Source: Hymenoscyphus infarciens
Lineage: Eukaryota; Ascomycota; Leotiomycetes; Helotiales; Helotiaceae
NCBI GenBank assembly: GCA_001414345.1
Contig: LLCB01000009.1
Location: 248,001-312,000 of the forward strand
DNA length: 64,000 bases
Reading direction: 5' to 3'
Below are positions 9,700 to 22,272 of the stretch, piece by piece. Numbering within the stretch: the stretch's first letter is position 1; each line of letters opens with the position of its first letter. The notes below the pieces were generated by a model, which saw nothing but the letters and a program-made list of their open reading frames with translations, did no database searches and was not told the DNA's origin. The translations under genes were made by a program, and so were the position numbers.

Positions 9700-11688
9700 G
9701 TTTTGAATTAGTTCTGTTTTCTTGTTCTCAATGGTAGTGCTTTGGGGTGTTGTGGCGATTGGCAAAGGGTACAATGCTTTTTGGTTGCTATTGAGAGCCG
9801 TATTCGGCAAGGTCATTTCCACCACAACCACAAAGATCAAGGTACACCAGTCACTTGCCATCAGAACATTAGAAGTTGCAGAAAGACGACGGCACTATCT
9901 TACAGAGGCTGGAAAGGCACGTGGTGATGCCTTGTAATTTGACGATATCGACATATTTCATTTGGATACATTTTAAGTTGAACCATGATGAAACCCCTCA
10001 TTTCATCAAAGCCACGCAGCCGGATGGCTACTCAGAGAGGGGTAAAATCAAGATTTTCAGAGTTTCTAGCTGCATGTACCATAGATCGGCTGGTCCGATA
10101 CAAATGGGCTAGATATTGTGATCACCACGACAGAGGCGCCAGGAAGGCCATTCTAGAACATAAGCAGTAATTCTAGAATACTTCCATAAAGACTTGGAAT
10201 TTGTGAACTGGATCAATTGCCCGCCAGAGTACCCATTCCAACGGTGATGAATTGTTGGTCTGCCGGTGAAGATCCAGTGGCGTTCTATTCAGACCCCTTT
10301 CCTATTGACACCTAAAAGAGGAAACTTAAGCGAAGTATCAAAGGAACAACTCATGGCTCCCACGTGGGCTCCCAAACGAGTGGCTATACGAGGTATAGGC
10401 AAAACGAAGTTGTTAATCACCGGCTCGGACTTTAGTCTTTGCGAGTTTGATGAAAGAACGAGTTCCAAACAAATTGGGTCGGCTCCCACCCGAAATCAAG
10501 GCTTTTCTGAATAGCTTCTGGCCTGGCCTGGACCGGTGAAGAAACGTGCTTTGCGATTTCCAGCATGAAGATCTTCAACTCATGATAATCTTAAGAAAAT
10601 TAATGAGATCATAGAATGAAGCTGAATTCCTTGCTTTGGCTCTCGACCTCTGGAGAACACCGAGGGTGTTCGACTTGAGCAAACAAACGCGAAGTTCCTT
10701 TGAGACAATAGAGCATAGTGAATGGCACAGCCTGCAAGAACTTAGAGGAGGAACACCATTGGAGGTGTGATGCTTCGAATGGGGCTCGCAGTAGACAAGA
10801 AAAGCGGCAGTAAATAGCTCGTTATACCACACTTTCTAGATATTACCCAAATACTTTGGGACAATCGAAATTCATTGCTCCAAGCCATCTAGGGAAATAT
10901 TACATTGCCCCTAGTATTTAGGCCTTGCAGTATCCTAGAAAGTTGGGACAGTGAGCTAGGTAGGCAGGTACGAACCTGAAGTATTTACTGCCGCTTTTAT
11001 TACCTACCGCGAGAGGGCAAAGCTGATGCCAGGCAACGAACGAGTCTCGGTCCAATTCAAATGAAATAAGAACAACAAAACTGCATGAGCAAATGCAAAG
11101 AACCACATCAATCAGAATATAAGAAGCCACGTGGTAGCAGAGCCCGAAAACCTTACAAAAAGCTAAAAAGTACCGCGCGACTCGTAGAAAATAGACTGTC
11201 CAGAAGTTTTACTCGGCCGAAGAAAGACAGGCTCCCCGACATACCCGAGAACGGAAGTGAAAGGTATAACTGCGATTAAAGTTACGCAGCAGAGAAATTA
11301 TAGAGTTGATAAAAGCTGGAGCAATTCACGACCTCGGCTTGAATGGAGCTGCCGAGTTGCGATTACGGCTCTACCCAATTGTTTCCATTTGTCCTCGACT
11401 GTAATAGATCTCTCCGCCTTGTATGGAAAAACTTTGCTCTGACGACGCATTGTGGAAGCCGAGAGAGAGTTATGGCCACCAGAGAGATGTCGGAGAAGAA
11501 CATTGTTCGAGAAAAAGCAGAGACGGTGAACTTTGCGAGAACGGTGTTCGTAATTCGGCGGCAAATTGTCGGGATCCGAAAGCGGCTCCGCAGCCCACAT
11601 GCTCCATACACAATGTGCGAATTGCGCAGTCTTTCCTGTCAACAACAGCCTCACAACAAACCTACAATTCCTCTCCTAATTATTCAGA
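9700..11688. other. Two-kilobase intergenic region between pheromone gene and IDH1
   Basis: Several frames of 60-140 codons occur on both strands (for example 11298-11654 and 11343-11765), but they overlap each other, lack splice logic and show no family pattern, so I treat them as chance. The region holds the divergent promoters of the pheromone gene (left) and IDH1 (right). Confidence 0.5.
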
Positions 11689-12943
11689 ATGTTGACCCGC
11701 AGCTCCGTCAGGTCGGCGCAGGTACGTCTCATCACCTCCCAACTCCCAATGGCACAATCATGTAGCTAAACTCCAGCTTGCTTATCAGAGCCTTCTGCGA
11801 ACCGCCCAAGCTCCCTCGCGATCCTTCGCAACCATCCAGAGCGATATCTTTAAACCAACAAAATATGGTGGCAAATACACCGTCACTCTGATTCCTGGAG
11901 ATGGTATCGGAGCTGAAGTTGCAGAGTCTGTCAAGACTATCTTCAAGGCAGATAACGTCCCGGTTGAGTGGGAGCAAATCGACGTCTCAGGTTTAGCAAC
12001 TGGCGACAAAGTTACAGACGACCTTTTCCGGGAATCGATTGCCTCGCTGAAGAGAAACAAGTTGGGATTGAAGGGTATCTTGCACACACCTGTCGAGAGA
12101 TCGGGACACCAATCGTTCAACGTGGCACTGCGTCAAGAGCTGGACATCTACGCTTCAGTGGTCTTGATCAAGAACATCCCAGGTTACAAGACCCGACACG
12201 ATAACGTCGACCTATGCATCATCCGTGAGAACACCGAGGGTGAATACTCTGGACTCGAGCATCAATCGGTTTCCGGAGTTGTCGAGTCCCTCAAAATCAT
12301 TACCCGCGCAAAGTCAGAGCGTATCGCAAAGTTCGCATTTGCTTTCGCCTTAGCCAATAATCGCAAGAAGGTCACTTGTATCCACAAAGCCAATATCATG
12401 AAGCTCGCAGACGGTCTTTTCCGAAATACCTTCAACAATGTCGCTAAGGAGTACCCCACCTTGGAGACCAATGACATGATTGTCGATAACGCATCCATGC
12501 AATGTGTATCTCGACCACAACAATTTGATGTCATGGTTATGCCTAATCTGTACGGAGGAATCTTATCCAACGTTGGAGCTGCTCTCGTTGGTGGTCCAGG
12601 TGTTGTTCCAGGTTGCAACATGGGCCGTGAAGTTGCTGTCTTCGAGCCTGGATGCCGTCACGTCGGTCTCGACATTAAGGGCAAAGACCAAGCCAACCCA
12701 ACTGCCATGCTTCTTTCCGGATCCATGCTTCTGAGACACTTGGGATTGGATGAGCATGCCAACCGTATTTCCAAGGCCGTTTACGATGTGATTGCTGAGG
12801 GGTAAGAACTGCCTTTGATATTTCATATAGGAATTCAATACTAACAGTATACCAGAACCATCCGAACCCGCGATATGGGAGGTGTTAGCAGCACAAACCA
12901 ATTTACAAGAGCTGTATTGGACAAGATGGAGCTCGCAGGTTAG
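11689..12943 (+). CDS. IDH1: NAD-dependent isocitrate dehydrogenase subunit 1, mitochondrial
   Basis: Three exons (11689-11721, 11789-12801, 12856-12943) encode 377 residues. The first exon is only 11 codons (MLTRSSVRSAQ) and begins the mitochondrial targeting sequence, which ends near the RSFAT segment. The body is a complete isocitrate/isopropylmalate dehydrogenase fold: TLIPGDGIGAE nucleotide-site segment, HTPVERSGH, IIRENTEGEYSGLEH, and the family signature NLYGGILSNVGAALVGGPG at about residues 264-282. AVFEPGCRHVGLDIKG matches the regulatory Idh1 subunit rather than Idh2, which has a FEAVHGSAP-type segment at this position. In yeast Idh1 pairs with Idh2 in an octamer that oxidises isocitrate to 2-oxoglutarate in the TCA cycle and binds AMP. 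The protein ends GGVSSTNQFTRAVLDKMELAG, typical of the family. Length is normal. Confidence 0.95.
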
Positions 12944-13968
12944 AGGTAGAAATGCGAATTGTATAAAGGGGAATAGAGTCAATTAGACTGTTGTATTCTA
13001 CTCGCGTCAGGCGCCCAGATTGGTGCAAATATATATCCATTGGAAACCTTGATCGTTCTAAAAGAATTGTAAAAATATTTCCCGATACTTCGTTCTCCGA
13101 GCATGTCTTAGAACTCAGCCCACGTATTATTCCGCTAGCGAGAAACCAAATCAGAGTTCAAACGTCAGGGAGAATGTTGTTGAATTAAAGCTATGTGGGT
13201 CGATTTTTGGGCATCTTTACGCTACTTGACAAGAACGAGATCGTGCTAATTGAGCTTACGCTTCTTTTTTTCTCAGGGTCTAGATTGCACAGTATCCAGA
13301 TGAGGGAAGGGCACTTCACGATCCAAATCAACGAAACGGTGACGGAGAATATATACGGGACAATACAGAGCATCCTCAAGGAAATCGTGAAGTTCAGGAT
13401 CCATTGGGAGCTCAAGACGAGGAAGCGAGGATCGGCCTTGAAACCAGAAACAATTCAAACAAAAGTGTCACATGATCATGAGGTTTTCACAGCAAATACA
13501 ATGTCAACAGATTCAATTAGAAACACCGCTGCTCAGAAATCATCTCGTTAAACCTCCGGGGGGGGGGGGCAAGTTACAGGATTTCTTGCTGGTGACGACT
13601 TAGAACCTTAGAACCCGGGCCCATTTACAGCTATGCAAGAGTCCGGAGTCACATGAATGCCGTGGAGCATATAGTTGAGGAGTTCGAAAACTCCAATGGA
13701 CAGCAGAAAGCTCAAAACAGGGTGTTAGAAAAGGACTGGGACCCATTAGCAACGAACTGCCACTTTAATCTCTAAGAACAACCACGGCAGATATCGAAGT
13801 ACATCTTGAAAACATACACGGATAGTGAGACTCTGTCTTTCCATTCTAAAGAGCTCCCCGGCCTAAAAGCCACTTGTTCCGAAGCCGCCCAAACGGCAAT
13901 TCTCTTATTTTGCTACACAATCGGTGCAGGCGTGTTCATGATATAAGAGATTCCAATAGTAGGTCTTG
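12944..13968. other. Sequence between IDH1 and the Copia insertion
   Basis: No gene is called. Frames at 13195-13551 (+) and 13273-13458 (-) look weakly protein-like but are short and isolated; if anything they are remnants. A run of 12 G lies at 13558-13569. The last five bases before the transposon (13969-13973, GTTGT) are the target-site duplication. Confidence 0.45.
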
Positions 13969-13973
13969 GTTGT

Positions 13974-14157
13974 TGTTGTTGTATTAGATATTCACTCTTG
14001 TAATAGCTACCCGATTGAGGTTAGCTCACTCTTGAGGTACTTATACTCCCTCCTACGCATAGTAGATAGTTCTCTTCTTATAGTAATTAATACCTAATTC
14101 TCTACTCTATACTTTTAAATACCTATAACACTTCCCTTAACCTTATACCTATAATAG
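13974..14157 (+). repeat. 5' LTR of the Copia element
   Basis: 184 bp, aligned end to end with the 3' LTR at 22085. Differences are mostly TG to TA or CA to TA on one strand or the other; for example the end reads CCTATAATA here and CCTGCAATA in the 3' copy. Confidence 0.92.
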
Positions 14158-14729
14158 GTTATAAGCCTAGTAGCTATCGTATTATTAGTATTTAATAGTG
14201 TTACTTAAATCGTGATAGTAGAAGTTAATTTACTTATTATCTTATTACTACCGATAATATATATATATATAAACTTAGGTTAAGAGATGTCGATACTAGA
14301 AAACATATAAGTACTAACTATATCTTAATATATACCGAGTTTAAATAATCTATTTAGTAAATTAATAAAAGTACGACGATTAATCTCTCTAATAACCTTC
14401 GACTTATAAGAGTAAGAGGTATTCTAAGCTATACTTAAATTATCTTTTAATAATTTACTCTCTTTAGTATTAACTATACGAAAAGGTAAGAGTAAAGTAA
14501 ATACTCTTATATAAGTTCTAGAGTAACTTTTACTAATAAAAGGATTACTAATTAAGGAATCGCTCTTAAAGTCTCTCTATAATAATCTAAAAGGTCCTAG
14601 TAATAAATCGAATTCACTATTAAAAGGATTAGAATTAAGAAGTATAGAAAATAATAGCTTAAATAGTAACGGATTAGAAGCTCCTCCACCGCCACTCTCT
14701 TAGTCGATATTCACTAGTATTAATAATAT

Positions 14730-16602
14730 GTCAGACCTACTAAATTTAAGCTATTATAGCACTTCTTAGCTCCTATTAAGATTACGCTTAAAAGGTAAAA
14801 GTAATTACTTATTATAAAAGAAAGAGATAATAAGGCTTATATATTAATATAAATTAAAAGTCTATCTTAAAAGGAATGTTTAGCTGCTAAAGAAGGTTGA
14901 ATTAATATTTACTATATAAGAAGAGGAAACTATAGATAATATAAAGTTATAGAACCTTTAGAATAAGAGAGAGGCTAGATACTACTCTATAATTATAAAT
15001 AATATTAAAGCTCTCTCTATCGAAGTTATTAAGAGTATCCACACTATAAAGAGTATATAAGATACTCTTAAAAGAAAGTATTCTAGAAAAGAAGAGGTAC
15101 TTATATATAATATAATCAGCGATTATATTAACTATAAATATAAGAGATATAATAATCTTAAGAAGTATATTAGTCACTTCTTAAATATAAAGTATAAGCT
15201 TAAGAATCTTAAATTAATAGATATTAAAAAATAGTATACTACTCTTTTTATTAAAGGATTAATATAGTCCTTTTCTTAATAGTCTATAGCTAAGTAAGTA
15301 GATCTTTAAGGTTCTAATTCTCTAAACCTTAATCGCTTAATTATTAATATTATAAATAAAGCTTATATTAGAGAGACTACTAAAAGTAAAGCCCTTTTTA
15401 GAGGTATAAAGCCTTAATAATAGTAATAATACTTGAAAGATAATAATAGTAAAGAGAATAAGAATTACTCTTATTATATATCTAATAGACATAACTCTGA
15501 TTTATACTTTTCTCTTCTAAAAAACAAGGAAAAGAAGGAAAAGTAGAAGGCCTTTTAAAGTAAGAAGTAGACTAAATAAGACCTGAAAAAGGAAAGTAAA
15601 AAGAGAGGTAATTCTTTAAAGAATAAGAATACTAAGCTTAAAAATACCTTTAATAATAATACTAAGAATATAGAAAGTACTTTTAGATATATAGGCTTAT
15701 ATATAGTATATAGTCTTAAATTAGATACTAACGTAATTATAACATTCTTATAAAAGTCTAAACCTTAGAGAAAGAGATTTAGAAATAATACTAGTACTAA
15801 CTTATATATTATATATAATCGCTATTGCTTTTAAAAAGACTTCTAAGAAGAGAATTTAGATACTATTATAATAGTTAGTAGTATAGCCTCTATTTAAGGA
15901 ATTGGTATAGTAGTACTCTAATTACGTACTAGCTAAGGTAAGAACGATTATTACTATATTAAATTAAAGAATTATTTATATATCCTAGAAAGTAGTATAA
16001 ACCTCTTTAGTAGACGTATCTTTATAGATACTAGAGGTGTTATTGATAAATATAAATTATAGCTTACTAAATCTAGGTATATCTTCTCTCTTTTAGATAA
16101 CGATTACTGTCTTCTAGAGATACTAAATAATTATCTCTTATCTAAGAACTTAAAGATATATTTAAGTAAAAAGTAAGATATTAAGATTATCGAATATAAC
16201 CTTAACCTTAATAAAGGACTAACTTCTATAGTTTCTTAAGACGCTAATAATACTATTATTAAAAACAGTATAAGTACTAATACTAAGACCTTCTTAACTA
16301 ATAAGAAGGCTAGCTTTCTTATTTTAACTAATAAGAAGCTAGGAAATTTTAAGTAAGAGTTAGTATTAACTATAGTTATAGCTTACTTAGTAGTACTTTA
16401 AAAAGTCAAAATCTCTTTGCTAATAATATAGTATTATTACTTTAGATATCTTAGTCTTAATAATATATAAAAGACTTCTAAATTAGTAAAAGGTATAGAA
16501 TTTAAAGAGTATCTAGAACCTTAAGAAGGTAAAATCGTATATACTCTATATAAGCTTAGAAAGCTAATATAGTATAGGCTAAAAGCCGTTAATTTAGAGT
16601 AT
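14730..16602 (+). pseudogene. Copia gag, zinc knuckle, protease and GAG-pre-integrase remnants
   Basis: Reading through RIP-type stops in frame, 15050-15300 resembles a Copia gag (UBN2-like) with a KYI-HFL-IKYKLK-L-LID pattern. At 15460-15510 the knuckle spacing is kept but at least the first cysteines read as Tyr or Ile. The segment 16430-16560 reads YLSLNNI-KTSKLVKGIEFKE, the GAG-pre-integrase region, in which the expected zinc-binding His and Cys codons are mutated. The reading is then cut by the nested element at 16603 and resumes at 19290. Confidence 0.7.
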
Positions 16603-16895
16603 TATAACGGTATGCCGTCATCCTAGATAGCTGGGAGTACGTGCTACATATAGAGTTTCGGCAGTTATTATCTTATATTATCTGTTTTAGAAAGGTTACG
16701 TAGACGACGTATAACGTTAGTCGGTTTCGGACTTTTTAGTCTAAACCTCTTGTATATAGTAGCCTACTCCTAGAGTAGAGAGGGATAGTTTTTCCTTTTC
16801 TTCTATATTAGAGCCTAGTATCTACTTATGTTATTTAGTCTCGAACGTACTTCTATATACCTCTTCTTCTATAGTATATATTTCGTACTATTACA
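16603..16895 (+). repeat. 5' LTR of nested element A
   Basis: 293 bp, same length as its 3' partner at 18992. Ends CGTACTATTACA. Confidence 0.9.
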
Positions 16896-17429
16896 TAAAA
16901 AGGAAAAACTCTTCTTCGCTAGTGACAGTATTTATAATATCTCTTTCGAGCTTATTATCGCTCCTTTTATTTTGAATATAACTTAGCCTAGATTCAGACT
17001 AGGACAACAACATCTTTAAATAGCTAGGTAATTAGAGACTACCCAGACAGCTAGTAATATCAGGGTTTAGTATCTATATAGATAGCTAGTAAAAATCGTA
17101 TATTACACATTAAGAAAGCAGGAATACGCTAAGTATTTCAGAGGCTTCTAATAACCCTCTCTATACAAAGACTACTATATATAGGTTTAGTAAATAAGTC
17201 GACTATTAAAGTCATCCAGAAGGCTTCTAAATCTACTCTTACCCCCTCTCTCTTAAATCGACAAAGATGTTGAATTTAGTTCTATTAAATAGTGTCAAGT
17301 AATAAACCTCTTCTAAGGCTACCCCCTTTGTTAAAAGACACCCTTCTGAAAGCTACCTAAATAGTATCTATATACTAAAACCCAGAAGATCTTAACAAAA
17401 TAACAATAATAATCGAAGAGACTAGTAAG

Positions 17430-18345
17430 ACTTCTTAAATACAGACTAGATATAGTCGGTTATATAGGCTTTAGAAGTAGAAAATCAAGAAATAAAGGAT
17501 CAGCTAGCTAAGCTAGAAAAGAAAGTAAGCGAACTCACAAGTTAATAAATCGCTTCGCCTCTAAACCCTCCCTAATCTAACCCTCCTCTACTTCTAAGCC
17601 TAAATTCATACCCTTTTTAGTAAAGAGACATAGCTACCTCTAATGCCTTCTAATATTCTCCTACCTAACACAGCACTAAAGCTACTTTAAATACCTCTTA
17701 ACGAAAAAGTAAGATAACTAAAAAGATTAAACCTTTAGACAACGGTATTTTACTTATATACTAATAATAGAAGATATTAGTATAAGATAGACTCTATATA
17801 AATATCAACTACTATAGTTCACCTCTAACCTAAAAAGCCCTTATTTAGAGTATAATAACTAGCCTCGCTAAGAACTACCTAAAGCCTAGATACGAGTTAG
17901 ACTTAGTTTAGAATACTTTTAAAGATTAAGAAGACATAGTTACCCTTTTAGATACCTACTTTTTAACTAGTTATAAAACAGAGAATACTTAGAATACTTT
18001 TATAGCCTTATAGATAGATAACGCTAGAGAAACTTTTACTGTTTTCAAGAGTCGCTTTTCAAGTACAGCTATACTTAGAGGCATATTAGAATCGGAATAG
18101 TTTTTTCAAATATAGAACAAGATTACACCACAGCTCTAAAACTCAGCTGCTTTAAAAAAGAGATAATAGAACTATAACTTTATTAAAATAGTAGCTAATC
18201 TTTTAGCTTTAGATAAAGAGATACACTAAAACGCTAAGTTACGCACTTCGGTCTAAAATACCCCCTCTCTAAACTCCCTACGATCTAATAGCGAATCTAC
18301 CACTTCTAAAGTAGAATCGGAATCAGAAGATGAATAAGTCCTTAA
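17430..18345 (+). pseudogene. Gag-like region of nested element A
   Basis: Read through RIP-type stops, this region starts with a heptad-like helix (ENQEIKDQLAKLEKKVSEL, near 17475-17535), then a Pro-rich linker (17550-17650). A longer helical segment resembling Ty3/Gypsy gag follows (KNYLKPRYELDLV, near 17870-17910; then TFTVFKSRFSSTAILRGILE), and it ends in an acidic Ser/Glu tail near 18340. The same order is seen in the sister elements. No zinc knuckle or pol follows. The gag identity rests on overall pattern. Confidence 0.6.
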
Positions 18346-18991
18346 GTACCTTGATTTAGAAGGGAATAAGGTAATATAATAACATTTAATAATAAACTCT
18401 TTTAACTAGCTAAAACTACCCTTTTTGTCGTCTTAAACTTTAGATAACGAAAACTCGATAATTAGAAACAACTTCGCCTTTAACTATCCAAAACCCTACT
18501 AACTCTAATAAGAGTCTTATATTCTTTACTTTCTTTCATTTAAATTCGACTCAGATACAAATCGGTACACTCTCGAAGTAAGCTCTTAACTAAGTTATTA
18601 CTACCTCTTAACCGAACAACTTCTGACTCTACATTAAATTCAACTTTAACTCTGTTTTAAACTTTTAAACTTTTTAAACTTTTAAACTTTTTAAACTTTA
18701 ATCTTTAAACTTTATCTAACCTACTAGACAGGATTAAACTACACTCTTTTTATAAATACTTGCTTTTAATATTAGAGGATTAGAATCAAAGTCTCTCTTT
18801 TATAAGCATCTACGAATTAGTTTAGTTATAATTCGAACCTAAGATCGACATCTTAATAACCTTCTTACTTATAACAAAATCGAATAAATATAATAAATAC
18901 TTTAACCTTGACAACAATGCTATAGTATTCTAATTCAACCTTAAACGATAAGAGAGAAGACTTAAGACAAGTCTTTTTCAAGGGAGGGGGA

Positions 18992-19284
18992 TGTAATAGT
19001 ATACTATTATCCTAGATAGCTAAGAGTACGTGCTATATATAGGGTTTTAATAGTTATTATCTTATATTATCTATTTTAGGAAGGTTACGTAGGCAACGTA
19101 TAACGTTAGTTAGTTTTAGACCTTTTAGTCCAAATCTCTTATATATAGTAGCCTACTCCTAGAGTAGAGAGGGATAGTTTTTCCTTTTCTTCCGTATTAG
19201 AGCCTAGTATCTACTTATGTTATTTAGTCTTAAACGCACTCTCATATGCCTCTTCTTCTATAGTATGTATTTCGTGCCGTTATA
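18992..19284 (+). repeat. 3' LTR of nested element A
   Basis: 293 bp, preceded by the polypurine tract. Its outer (right) end keeps GCA/TG sites, such as CGCACT and ATGCCT, that are TA-converted in the 5' LTR. Confidence 0.9.
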
Positions 19285-19289
19285 AGTAT

Positions 19290-21990
19290 AAAAGCTAGAA
19301 AGTCCTTAGACGTATATTTAGTAATATAGTATAAATTAAGTCTTTAATATATAATAGTATAGAGTATACTATAATCTTAACCGACGAATATTTAAAGGAG
19401 TAATAGAGATATCTCTTAAAGATAAAAGAAGAGATATAGAAACATCTTCAAGCTTTTAAGCAATTAATATATACCTAATATAGCCGCTGAATCAAGATAT
19501 TTAAGCTAGATAGAGGAAAGGAATTTATAGTTAAAGATATCTAGAAGTATACTAAAAACCTTAGAATAAAGCTTAAGATTACTACTCTAAGATTACCTAA
19601 GTAGGACAGGGTTTTTAAGTATATAATCTACACTCTTATTAAAAGACTCTAATCTATAGTAATCGACTAAGAGATTCTTAAGTTTCTCTAGAGAGAAGTA
19701 CTACTTATACTAATCTAAATATATAACATTACTACTAATAGTATAGTTAATAGTAAGACCTCTTATTAAAAGTTTCTAGACGAATTCTATCTAAATAAGA
19801 ATAATATACTAGACGTATTAAATCTAAAAGTATTAGAGTATAAGGCTTTTATCTATATCCTAGTATAAGATAGAGTTATAAGTAAAAAGCTTATTATATA
19901 TACTTAGAAAAGTATATTAGTTAGTTATAAAGGTTCGCGTATTTAGCGAATTTAGGTACTAGAATTATAAAGAGTTATAAGATCCTTAGACGTAAGATTT
20001 AACAAAGGAGGGTATATTAGTAGATATAGTCTCTTAGAACCTAGATCTAGAGATAGTAATCTTAATAATAAGATCCTAGTTTCTATTACTTTAGATAAGA
20101 GTATAAATTTCGACGATTTTACTCTTAATCTTAATATCGACAAACCTAGCTTAACTAATTTAGATTATAACGAATATAATAAAGTTCTTAATAAAGTTTC
20201 TATTAATAATAAAGTTAATAAACCTATTTAATAACCTTAAAAGGTATATTCTACTATTCTACTAAGTAAATATATTAATACTTATTAAGATTATACTAAG
20301 AAAGTTAATCTAAATATTACTATAAATTTAGTAAAGAAGAAGATAACTTTAAAGAAAATAAGGTCTCTTATAAAGCTCGCCGCTAGATAAGTATATACTA
20401 CTATTAAACATAAGAGTATTTAAATTTCTAATAATCTATAGACTTTAATTAAAGCCTTAAATAGTAAAAACTCTAAAGAGTAGAGATATACTATAAGAAT
20501 AGAGATAGAGTCGCTTATACGTAAAAAGACCTAGATACTAATTAAGTAAAAGTTAGTACTAAGAGGCTAAAGAGTACTTACTACTAAATTCGTTTATCGT
20601 ACTAAAAGAGACGCTAATTCAGTTATCTTAAAGTTTAAGATAAGATAGATAGTACGTAGCTTCAAATAAGAATATAGAGTCGATTATTACTATACTTTTA
20701 TAGAGGTATATAAGATAAGCTCTTAAAAGATCATTTTAGCTCTTATTATAATATATAATCTTAAAGTTAAATAGATAGATACTATTACTACCTTTCTAAA
20801 TAGCGAGATTAATAGAGAAGTTTACTATAATATATCTCTAAGATATACTAAGAATAGTGTTATATATAATTCTAAAGAATATATAGCTAAATTAAATAAG
20901 TCCTTATATAGTCTTAAATAATCCTCTTAGCTATAGTAAAACAAATTATATAAGGCACTTAAAGAGATAGGATTTAAGCTCTTAGTAGCTAATTATTATA
21001 TATACTAAAATAAAGCTATAAGAGTTATTATTTATATATATATAAATAACTTCTTAATAGTAGGCGAAAAGTAGTATATTAATAAAGTTAAAACCGACCT
21101 TTATATAAAGTTTTAGATAGAGAACCTTAGTCTAGCTAGATATTTTCTTAGAATACGTATTTTATATAATAGAGAAAATAAAAAGCTATATCTTTATTAA
21201 GATGCCTATATCTTAAAGATCCTTAAACGCTTTAGTATAGAAGACTATAATCTGGTTATAACTCCTTTAAACTCTAGATATATAAGCTTTATAATATTAA
21301 ATATAGAATAAGCCTCTTAAGAGGGTATAAAGGAGTACTAATTAATAGTAGAATTAGCTAATTATATAGTTATTCTTACTTAGCTAGATATATTATATAT
21401 AATATTAGTATTATTAAAGTTTTTAGTTAATCTTTCACAGTAGTATATTTAAGCTATAAAATACTTATTATAATATTTCTAAGAAACAAAGAATTAGTAT
21501 ATTATATATAGAGGACTAGATCTAAAAGAACTAGAAGTATATACTAATACTAGTTATATAAATTACCTATATACTAGTAAATCGACTTCTAGATATATCT
21601 TCTTTTTAGAAGAGGGTATTATTACTTATTAATCCTAGAAACAATCTTATACTATACTATACTTAATTAAATTAGAATACTATAGCATTGCCGAATTAGT
21701 AAAGAAAGTTATATAAGTACGGTTCTTACTCTTGGAATTAGAGTATAAAAGCAAGGACGCTCTATAAGTTCAAGTAGGAAGTGATTACTATAGAGCTATA
21801 CAAATTATAGAGAATCCTAAATTATATTAATATATAAAGCACTTTATATATAAGTAATAATTTATACGTGAAAGAGTAAAAGAGAGCATCGTAGAATTAT
21901 ACTATATACCTATAGGTAAGATGCTAGTAGATAGACTAACTAAGATATTAAGAGGTAATAAGTATAAGGAGTTTATAAAGCTATTATAGC
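19290..21990 (+). pseudogene. Copia integrase, reverse transcriptase and RNase H remnants
   Basis: The integrase core resumes right after the nested element: FKLDRGKEFIVKDI-KYTK near 19495-19560, then the conserved KVLECKAFVYI-type segment near 19830. Copia reverse transcriptase spans about 20560-21350, with FVYRTKRDAN, TAFLNSEINREVYYNI and NKSLYSLK segments. The catalytic YVDD box reads Tyr-Ile-Asn-Asn near 21040, so both aspartates are lost by G-to-A change. RNase H with a YTNTSYINYLYTSKST segment follows to about 21960. Many TAA/TAG stops occur where CAA/CAG or TGG is expected. Confidence 0.8.
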
Positions 21991-22084
21991 TTATAAAGTT
22001 ACCTATTTAGGAAGGTTAAAAGTTAAGAATAGATAGAGTTATATAGGATAACTGGTTTAGAGACTAAATCTCAAATAGAGGGTG

Positions 22085-22267
22085 TATTATTATATTAGAT
22101 ATTCACTCTTATAATAGCTACCCGATTAGGGTTAGCTCACTCTTAAGGTACTTATACTCCCTCCTACGCACAGTAGATAGTTCTCTCCTTATAGCAATCA
22201 ATACCTAATTCTCCACCCTACACTTTTGAATACCTGTAACACTTCCCTTAACCTTGCACCTGCAATA
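22085..22267 (+). repeat. 3' LTR of the Copia element
   Basis: 183 bp. The outer 90 bp keep CA and TG sites (CACTTTTGAATACCTGTAAC) that are TA in the 5' LTR. Followed by the GTTGT duplication. Confidence 0.92.
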
Positions 22268-22272
22268 GTTGT

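Larger units (their letters stand above)
16603..19284 (+). mobile_element. Nested non-autonomous LTR element, copy A (2.7 kb)
   Basis: Direct LTRs of 293 bp (16603-16895 and 18992-19284) enclose about 2.1 kb with a gag-like region but no visible protease, integrase or RT. AGTAT is duplicated at 16598-16602 and 19285-19289, proving insertion into the Copia integrase. A classical polypurine tract (AAGGGAGGGGGA) ends just before the 3' LTR. The 5' LTR begins TATAACGG and the 3' LTR TGTAATAG, RIP variants of TGTAACGG. It belongs to the same family as the elements at 47173, 54682 and 59462. Confidence 0.92.
13974..22267 (+). mobile_element. RIP-degraded Ty1/Copia LTR retrotransposon carrying a nested element
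   Basis: Paired LTRs (13974-14157 and 22085-22267) bound this element, and the same five bases, GTTGT, flank it at 13969-13973 and 22268-22272. The ends read TGTTG...CAATA, which was TGTTG...CAACA before RIP. Removing the nested 2,682-bp element and its extra duplication leaves about 5.6 kb, a normal Copia size. Domain order is gag, zinc knuckle, protease, integrase, reverse transcriptase, RNase H, so integrase precedes RT as in Copia. All frames are riddled with stops, and CA/TG sites are nearly absent. A purine tract (AGAGGGTG) precedes the 3' LTR. The element cannot be autonomous. Confidence 0.93.

Noticed and set aside
11298..11765. Overlapping frames of 82-140 codons just upstream of IDH1
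   Set aside because: They conflict with each other and with the IDH1 first exon; no recognisable motifs.
13195..13551. Frames on both strands right of IDH1
   Set aside because: Short, mutually overlapping, no start context or splice continuation and no family pattern. At most a gene remnant.
14947..20143. Minus-strand frames inside the Copia element (14947-15177, 19952-20143)
   Set aside because: Chance frames in AT-rich DNA; the plus strand carries the retroviral-type domain order.
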